Below, piece after piece: positions 16,491 to 21,305 of a stretch of DNA of 21,305 nt. The notes under the pieces were generated by a model that saw only the letters and a list, made by a program, of their open reading frames with translations, was not told the origin of the DNA and ran no database searches. Position numbers and translations under genes: made by a program. Each line of letters begins with the position of its first letter. Within the stretch, counting starts at the first letter, position 1. The DNA lies in the IMG/VR virus record IMGVR_UViG_3300020400_000054, positions 1 through 21,305 of that record; one strand, written 5' to 3'. This DNA comes from a virus.

Positions 16491-18005
16491 CTATGCTATA
16501 TCGTCCTTGTCTCTGCCTTTTGATGCTGTTCTATCATAAGGCTCGTGTGTGACAAATGCTCCGGTCACCCTATTGGTTTTGCTATCCATTACCGTGGTTT
16601 TTGCTTTTGTCTTTTCGTAGTTTGGTTTGCCATTCTTAATTGGCTCTTGTGCTATGATATCTTGCACTTTAATTGGTTTCAAGTCCACCTTATTATGGCT
16701 AGGTTCCAACCATCCTGGTCCCATGACAGATCGTGGTCCAACTGAATTAAGGTGAACCTCTTTGCTTGTTGCTAGATCTATTCTACCCTCAGCACTGTGA
16801 AACTGTATGCCCTTAGTGTGTGATGTTATGCCGTCTCTTGCAAAATGCCTCACAGAACCTTTTTGGGAGGCACCCAATATCCCTGACTCACCCATTACGT
16901 AAACAAATTTTTCAGCGTTCAGCACAACATTTTCTTCGGCAGTGAAATTAATTTTTTCTTTGGCGTGGAAATTTATATTTTTATCAGAGTGTAAATTGAA
17001 ATCTCCCTCGGCCCTAATTGCAATTCCTCTATCTGAATAAATGTTGATCTTTCCATTTTTCTCCATTTCTATAAATGCCTTGCCTGAGCCATTGGCTAGA
17101 TACACCACACCTTCTGTGTCATGCATTAATAATTGATGGCCAGATGCTGTTCTCAATCTTGTAAGTTGATTATTACCGTCTACATCACCATCATCCATAA
17201 CAAGTGTGTGACCAATCTTCCTGGTCACATAATCCTGTGCCCGTACGTCCTTTGTTCCAACAAACTGCTTTGTAGATTTGGTATCTTTCGGGCCAGGAGT
17301 ACTGATCCCAAACACACTACTCGGAGTCTCCCTACGTGCCGAACTGGTTGTGGTTCCCCTCACTTCATCTGGCGAAAGTCCTTGCTGTGCAAGTATGTCT
17401 GCCAATGGGTGTATTGGCTTGTTGAATGTATCGTATTTCAAAGCCGGGTTCGAACCAGGATTTTGTCTATTGACTTCTCCGGCTGGCACATTTTTTGTTC
17501 CATAAGTTTTCTGTTTATCTGTACCACTACTAAACTGTCCTGCAGGGCCTCCTGAATCTTTATCCCATGTTTTCTCACTAGCGGCTATGCCTGGAACCAT
17601 ATGATTGGTTACAGGATCCTGTAGACAACCTATCCAGAACGCCTGCTCCAACTTGCCTTCTGCAAATATTACTAGTACCCTAGTGCCTATGTCGGGTGGC
17701 ACTGCCCAAAAACCATAACTGTGTTGGCTGTGTTCATATTTTGTTGATCCAGGTACATTATATTTTACATCCTTGGCTCCGTAAAATGGGGAAAGATATT
17801 CGCAAGTAAATAAATTTCCGCTGATTGGATCTGCCGTTTTACTAAGTGCAGGAATATTGACCTGCAGTCTTCCCATTCGTAAAGGATCCACATTGTTTTT
17901 TACAATTGCTATGAATGGGCCCGGCTCGCCGCCTGCCCAGTCTTTAATTGTTCCCGGTGCTTTGCTAGTCGATGCGTGTCCCTTAAAGTAATCCTTTGTC
18001 GACAT
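16491..18005 (-). CDS. 5: Baseplate central hub/spike protein gp5 (OB-fold and beta-helix, no lysozyme)
   Basis: A 504-residue hub and spike protein that should sit trimeric under the tail tube and pierce the outer membrane. Residues about 28-130 are the gp5/VgrG-type OB-fold: FIAIVKNNVDPLRMGRLQV, FWAVPPDIGTRVLVIFAEGK and FWIGCLQDP. Residues about 262-425 are short alternating repeats (INIYSDRGIAIRAEGDFNLH, INFHAKEKINFTAEENVVLN) expected to form the triple-stranded beta-helix. The stretch 140-260 between them is a polar, Pro/Thr/Lys-rich linker; T4 gp5 has its lysozyme domain there and nothing like it is present. A C-terminal extension ends in THEPYDRT and a charged tail. The ATG overlaps the stop of the 707-aa gene as TAATG with AGGA 7 nt upstream, which fixes the start. 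Confidence 0.92.
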   Translation of the reverse strand: MSTKDYFKGHASTSKAPGTIKDWAGGEPGPFIAIVKNNVDPLRMGRLQVNIPALSKTADPISGNLFTCEYLSPFYGAKDVKYNVPGSTKYEHSQHSYGFWAVPPDIGTRVLVIFAEGKLEQAFWIGCLQDPVTNHMVPGIAASEKTWDKDSGGPAGQFSSGTDKQKTYGTKNVPAGEVNRQNPGSNPALKYDTFNKPIHPLADILAQQGLSPDEVRGTTTSSARRETPSSVFGISTPGPKDTKSTKQFVGTKDVRAQDYVTRKIGHTLVMDDGDVDGNNQLTRLRTASGHQLLMHDTEGVVYLANGSGKAFIEMEKNGKINIYSDRGIAIRAEGDFNLHSDKNINFHAKEKINFTAEENVVLNAEKFVYVMGESGILGASQKGSVRHFARDGITSHTKGIQFHSAEGRIDLATSKEVHLNSVGPRSVMGPGWLEPSHNKVDLKPIKVQDIIAQEPIKNGKPNYEKTKAKTTVMDSKTNRVTGAFVTHEPYDRTASKGRDKDDIA

Positions 18006-20128
18006 TATGTAATCCTGTTAATTATATTACTAATTCTCTCATTCACACGATCCTGTCCCATTGAACTTTTCACATTAGTTATAACGCCATCCTTCTTGAC
18101 AATTTTTTCATTGGACGTTCTTGTAACCGCTTGATCTTGGTTATTGAAACGAACCATCGTCAAAGTTTGTGAAAATTGGCCGTCTGCAAAACTTGATTCT
18201 ACCTGTGTGACCTTGTAAAGACCTGAAAAAACTCCTCGCGGTGATGATTGAAGTTCATACACACCTGTCTTGTCATTGAAATCTTGTGGTGTCTTGAATG
18301 TTAGATTAGTAACAGGCTCGGCCACATCATAATTGAAGCAACGCAATTTTGGATTCCAAATGTTGTCTTTTTTATCTCCTCGGAAAAAGTTTATGTTGGC
18401 ATCTGTGCTGACACCATTTGTGGTGGTTGGCGTAGCCGGGATAAATTGACTTTGTCCTAACCACGCTGGATCTCCCAATATCCGCATTCTTAAAACAACC
18501 ATGTCTGCGATAGGATTTGTTATCGCATCAAAGAATTGATCGAGTCTAGTGTCCACTTTACCTGTCCTACCTGAGCTTGCCGATTTTACTATAGAAGGGT
18601 AACTTTGTAGAGGTAACATTCCGGCTGAAAGAGGATGTCTAGTACTAGGTGTGCCGGTCTCCTCTGACTGTGCATCTTTTGTCTTCTCAAATTCTCTTGC
18701 GTCGTTAGCCTCAAGATCTTTCAGTCGCGACTGGTAATAGGCAACTTTATAGTTAATATCTAAATCTAATATGTCAACATTGTCTCCTGTAAAAATATAA
18801 TTGTATGCTTTGGCAACGTACGTCTGATAGTTTTTGTCTTGATGTATTCCAGCGGTGGCAAGATTATAAGCACTGATGTAATATGGTTCGATAACTATCT
18901 TGATTATTTTTGCTTGAGTTTGACGTATCTCATCAAAATTCTTTGTTGGTTCGATGCTTGTTCTAAATCTAAAATATTTAAAAAATGTGGACAATCCGTC
19001 GTTGGGATTAAATCTATCTGCGCCTCGTTTGCCAACAGCAGTGCTCCATTCATCAAAACTTTTTGCACCATACTTTGGATGTGTTTTCATTAAATTTTCC
19101 AACGTCATTATGATGTTGTTAGCCGTTCCAAATTTAATAACATCTAAATCAAACTGTTCGTCACCTGGAATAGGATCTGCAACTTTCTGTGTCATTCCGG
19201 CCTGCTGTAACAAATCATAGGACAATTGCTGTTGTGGATCAAGATCCTTACTGATAGATATTTCATATTTGTCAGGGTGCTGAAAAAATCTGGCTTGCTT
19301 TTCCTGTTCATTTTGATCATTCAAAATATTTTGAAAACTTACAATTGCATCAGCAAATGTTCTGACCGATGAACTTAAAGTTCCGCTTGTCCTTGGATAC
19401 ATGAAAGCATTGGTAAATGCAAATTCATTGTAAGGAATGGCACTAATTGTGTAGTATGATCCTCCTTGGTTGACATCTATATCCATTGAGACTAATTTTA
19501 TAGGTATCACCCTTTTTATAAATTCACTTTTCTCTTTTATAGGTTGGCCGCTCTCGTCAAATCCTTTGAATTCCACAGTCAGCATGTAAGGTGCATCTAG
19601 GTGATCTAGGAAGCCGTTGTTGGCCGCGGCCGCTTTTACTTTTTCTAAAAGTGTGATGCCTGATGGTTCGACCAATTCCATTTTTATGTTCGTGACACTG
19701 GTTAGACGTCTCTTATCGTTATATCCTGGTATCGAAATCATCTGTACGTCTCTGAAATAAAGGTCGTTGTTTTTACTGAATTCAGTTGTGGCTCTGTTCA
19801 GTGAATCTCGCAACGACTTGCTTTTTGTTATTGTTTTTTTACTTTCATCTGAGAACGGGCTTGATTCGCTTGGTGGACCATTGAAACTGTTGGCGCCAGC
19901 ACCTATTCCGGCACTCTGGGCTATTATATCATGAGGTTTGCTTTGAAAAAATATTTTTGGATTTCTAATTTCCCTTGTGCTCAATGCGGACAGTGTGAAC
20001 AAAGTATTGTAAGATGCAAACTGATGCAAAACATTATCATCTGGATTCAAAGGAAAATCTTTTATACTTTGCTTTCTGCCGTAAGCGGCAGACTCATACA
20101 TGCTGGATTGTATATCACTTATTGCCAT
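18005..20128 (-). CDS. Virion structural protein, probable baseplate hub component (gp27 position)
   Basis: A 707-residue protein between gp53 and gp5. I recognise it as a type found next to gp5 in T4-like marine phages but cannot assign a T4 name with certainty. Visible blocks: an N-terminal part (FPLNPDDNVLHQFASYNTLF); LLEKVKAAAANNGFLDHLDA followed by PYMLTVEFKGFDESG; YYTISAIPYNEFAFTNAF; a middle helical part with a Gln-rich stretch; RMRILGDPAWLG at about 547-558; and a C-terminal beta region SGLYKVTQVESSFADGQFSQ (635-654). The last two blocks recall tail hub and gpD/gp27-like proteins that form the ring holding the gp5 spike. It is longer than T4 gp27 (391 residues). It begins 3 bp after the gp53 stop with AGGA about 9 nt before the ATG, and its stop overlaps the gp5 start. 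Hub function is inferred from order and motifs. Confidence 0.75.
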   Translation of the reverse strand: MAISDIQSSMYESAAYGRKQSIKDFPLNPDDNVLHQFASYNTLFTLSALSTREIRNPKIFFQSKPHDIIAQSAGIGAGANSFNGPPSESSPFSDESKKTITKSKSLRDSLNRATTEFSKNNDLYFRDVQMISIPGYNDKRRLTSVTNIKMELVEPSGITLLEKVKAAAANNGFLDHLDAPYMLTVEFKGFDESGQPIKEKSEFIKRVIPIKLVSMDIDVNQGGSYYTISAIPYNEFAFTNAFMYPRTSGTLSSSVRTFADAIVSFQNILNDQNEQEKQARFFQHPDKYEISISKDLDPQQQLSYDLLQQAGMTQKVADPIPGDEQFDLDVIKFGTANNIIMTLENLMKTHPKYGAKSFDEWSTAVGKRGADRFNPNDGLSTFFKYFRFRTSIEPTKNFDEIRQTQAKIIKIVIEPYYISAYNLATAGIHQDKNYQTYVAKAYNYIFTGDNVDILDLDINYKVAYYQSRLKDLEANDAREFEKTKDAQSEETGTPSTRHPLSAGMLPLQSYPSIVKSASSGRTGKVDTRLDQFFDAITNPIADMVVLRMRILGDPAWLGQSQFIPATPTTTNGVSTDANINFFRGDKKDNIWNPKLRCFNYDVAEPVTNLTFKTPQDFNDKTGVYELQSSPRGVFSGLYKVTQVESSFADGQFSQTLTMVRFNNQDQAVTRTSNEKIVKKDGVITNVKSSMGQDRVNERISNIINRIT

Positions 20129-20131
20129 GTA

Positions 20132-20431
20132 TTATAGTCCTAGGTCTTTGAGCAAGTTCTCTTTCTTAGGTAACTGAACTGTCACTCCTGGTTTGAAATC
20201 GTAGATCGGATCCTCAATTTGGTCTGGATTACGCTGTGCAAACACCCACCACAGCCTAGGTGTGCCATATAAGTCATAGGACAAAAGATCTGGTCGATAT
20301 GCATATGTCCTTTCAATTGTATAACTTTGATCATCTGCCTCCGCAGTGATTGTCCTTGGATTAAGGATCGCGAGATAGTCCGAAATTTCTTCGGTCTCAA
20401 AATACGGAGATGTATTAGAATAATTTGCCAT
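20132..20431 (-). CDS. 53: Baseplate wedge subunit gp53
   Basis: A 99-residue protein with the core of the gp53 family: YAYRPDLLSYDLYGTPRLWW followed by VFAQRNPDQIEDPIYDF and GVTVQLP (residues 43-88). In T4, gp53 (196 residues) joins neighbouring wedges around the hub through a LysM-like fold; this version keeps that core and lacks most of the T4 C-terminal part, as is usual in marine relatives. The ATG overlaps the upstream stop (TTTAATGG) and has AGGA 8 nt before it. The 99-residue length is supported at both ends by these tight junctions. Confidence 0.92.
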   Translation of the reverse strand: MANYSNTSPYFETEEISDYLAILNPRTITAEADDQSYTIERTYAYRPDLLSYDLYGTPRLWWVFAQRNPDQIEDPIYDFKPGVTVQLPKKENLLKDLGL

Positions 20432-21255
20432 TAAATGAATCCTACTTCGTTACTTTTACCATTTAATTCCCCATTGACGAATTTTTTCATTGAGAAATTT
20501 TTGACACTGTCTCTGCTGTATATTGGTGTCAACAAGACAGATATATTTGACAATGTTGGTGCCCATGTTTGCGAATCACCTCTGTTTACTCCAGCCGCGG
20601 TCTCTTGATCTAATTGGGTTGCAGTGTATCCTGACTGATTCTGCTTTGTTGAAATATAATCTATGCCCGGTCGCAACTCAACGTTGAATGTATTAATAAT
20701 TACAGGCACTTTATGAAACATGTGATCTCCATAACCAAAGAAATGTAAAATTGGTGGTGGATTTCCTTTTAGATCTCCTATGCCTGCCTCTGAACCAAAA
20801 AACATTTTAGTTGCTGTCCTTAAAAAGTTAATTGTTGCCACCCAGTGTTTTGCATCCTCAGAATTTTGCACCGGAAATTCACCAATTACGTTAAAGGAAT
20901 CAACTTGCGAATTTTGATAAGCCTGATGTGGAAAATTACTATGCACTTGATCCATTGCGTTGTAGTTTGCACTGTGTTGAATTACCACAGCAGGAGTCAA
21001 CGGCCAAAACATTCCCTTAGATTCAGCCAGGGGACTCATAATCGGATTGTTAGCAAAATCAAAGAACTTTGTTAAAGGGCCTGATGGTACCTCTAATCTT
21101 ACTCTCCAGTCTTCTGTGTCACTACGACCTGACCATTTTGCCCTAGCCTGTACAATCCTGCTGTCATTAGATATCCCTGCACCTGCAAGCCTGCCCAGGG
21201 TCCTGTCGAATATGCTTTGTCCAACGTTCTTTACTATACTGCCCAATGTAGCCAT
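20431..21255 (-). CDS. Baseplate/tail-tube junction protein (gp48/gp54-like)
   Basis: A 274-residue structural protein. Blocks seen: an N-terminal region ending WRVRLEVPSGP; GMFWPLTPAVVIQHSANYNA (81-100); FNVIGEFPVQN...WVATINFLRTATKMFFGS (121-155); GNPPPILHFFGYGDHMF (164-180) with VPVIINTFNVELRPGIDYI; and TLSNISVLLTPIYSRDSVKNFS (234-255). These alternating strands and the PIYSRDS block fit proteins of tail-tube fold that cap the baseplate and start the tube, as T4 gp48 and gp54 do. From memory, marine T4-like phages carry such a gene just before gp53. I cannot tell gp48 from gp54 here. The ATG at 21255 has an AAGGA site 14 nt upstream, a rather long gap; no nearer start is seen. Confidence 0.7.
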   Translation of the reverse strand: MATLGSIVKNVGQSIFDRTLGRLAGAGISNDSRIVQARAKWSGRSDTEDWRVRLEVPSGPLTKFFDFANNPIMSPLAESKGMFWPLTPAVVIQHSANYNAMDQVHSNFPHQAYQNSQVDSFNVIGEFPVQNSEDAKHWVATINFLRTATKMFFGSEAGIGDLKGNPPPILHFFGYGDHMFHKVPVIINTFNVELRPGIDYISTKQNQSGYTATQLDQETAAGVNRGDSQTWAPTLSNISVLLTPIYSRDSVKNFSMKKFVNGELNGKSNEVGFI

Positions 21256-21305
21256 CTAAATGGTTGCTTTCCTTTATAAAATTTTGTATACTTTAACTAT
21301 ATTTA
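21256..21305 (-). promoter_or_regulatory. Leader before the gp48/54-like gene, with ribosome site
   Basis: Only 50 bp are visible to the right of the first gene. The minus strand holds AAAGGAAA at 21275-21268, with the AAGGA core at 21274-21270, 14 nt before the ATG. Just upstream is TTTATAAAGG (21280-21271), which has only a weak likeness to the late promoter element. The region is very AT-rich. It may be a true gap between genes, but the neighbour lies outside the window. Confidence 0.4.

Noticed and set aside
16085-16552. Plus-strand open frame of 155 codons across gp25 and the end of gp5
   Set aside because: It is antisense to gp25, whose family motif is unmistakable, and runs across a gene junction.
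17133-17555. Plus-strand Cys-rich open frame of 140 codons
   Set aside because: It is antisense to gp5. The many Cys residues come from reading the opposite strand of Thr/Ala/Gly codons. No zinc or other motif has sensible spacing.
20182-20400. Minus-strand frame of 72 codons overlapping gp53
   Set aside because: It is an alternative frame inside gp53 without its own ribosome site. The gp53 frame has the family motif.
21271-21280. TTTATAAAGG before the first gene as a second late promoter
   Set aside because: Its best eight bases (TATAAAGG) differ from TATAAATA at two positions, and the region is too AT-rich for this to count. Listed only as part of the leader.
1-21305. tRNA, ribosomal RNA, CRISPR, IS element, attachment site or rho-independent terminator
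   Set aside because: Coding density is close to complete. No cloverleaf, spaced direct repeats, transposase or GC-rich hairpin followed by T-run was found by eye in the few short gaps.

Overview
The window looks like the tail-baseplate module of a T4-like (straboviral/exo-T-even type) marine myovirus of the cyanophage or pelagiphage kind. Four things support this. The proteins gp53, gp5, gp25 and gp6 are recognisable. All genes are tightly packed on one strand. The DNA is AT-rich. One intergenic gap holds an exact T4-type late promoter element (TATAAATA). No host gene, tRNA, integrase, transposase or CRISPR array was seen, so the host cannot be fixed from this window alone.

Everything is coded on the minus strand and read right to left. 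In transcript order the genes are: a baseplate/tail-tube junction protein (gp48/gp54-like, 274 aa, 21255-20431); baseplate wedge gp53 (99 aa); a 707-aa structural protein in the position of a central hub component; gp5 hub/spike (504 aa, OB-fold plus beta-helix, no lysozyme domain); gp25 wedge (141 aa); gp6 wedge (1162 aa); and a giant structural protein that starts at 12520 and is still open at base 1 (at least 4173 aa, C-terminus outside the window). Three of the six junctions are TAATG stop/start overlaps and the others have 3, 14 and 42 bases between genes. There is essentially no non-coding DNA: the longest gap inside the window is 42 bp, between gp25 and gp6, and it carries the late promoter. 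About 50 bp of leader lie to the right of the first gene.

The proteins fit together as hub (gp5, the 707-aa protein), wedge (gp53, gp25, gp6), and the platform on which the tail tube starts (gp48/54-like). The giant protein follows gp6, where T4 carries its other large wedge and fibre genes (7, 8, 9, 10), so it is probably a peripheral baseplate or fibre-type adhesin. It is the most interesting object here. Its visible part has a cupredoxin-like domain with an intact predicted type-1 copper ligand set (H221, C269, H272, M275), a seven-blade FG-GAP beta-propeller (about residues 2085-2535), two possible carbohydrate-binding modules, and a run of GDGST/NG...DY beta-modules near the window edge. 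The tetrapeptide DGS(T/S) is scattered through it at least 15 times.
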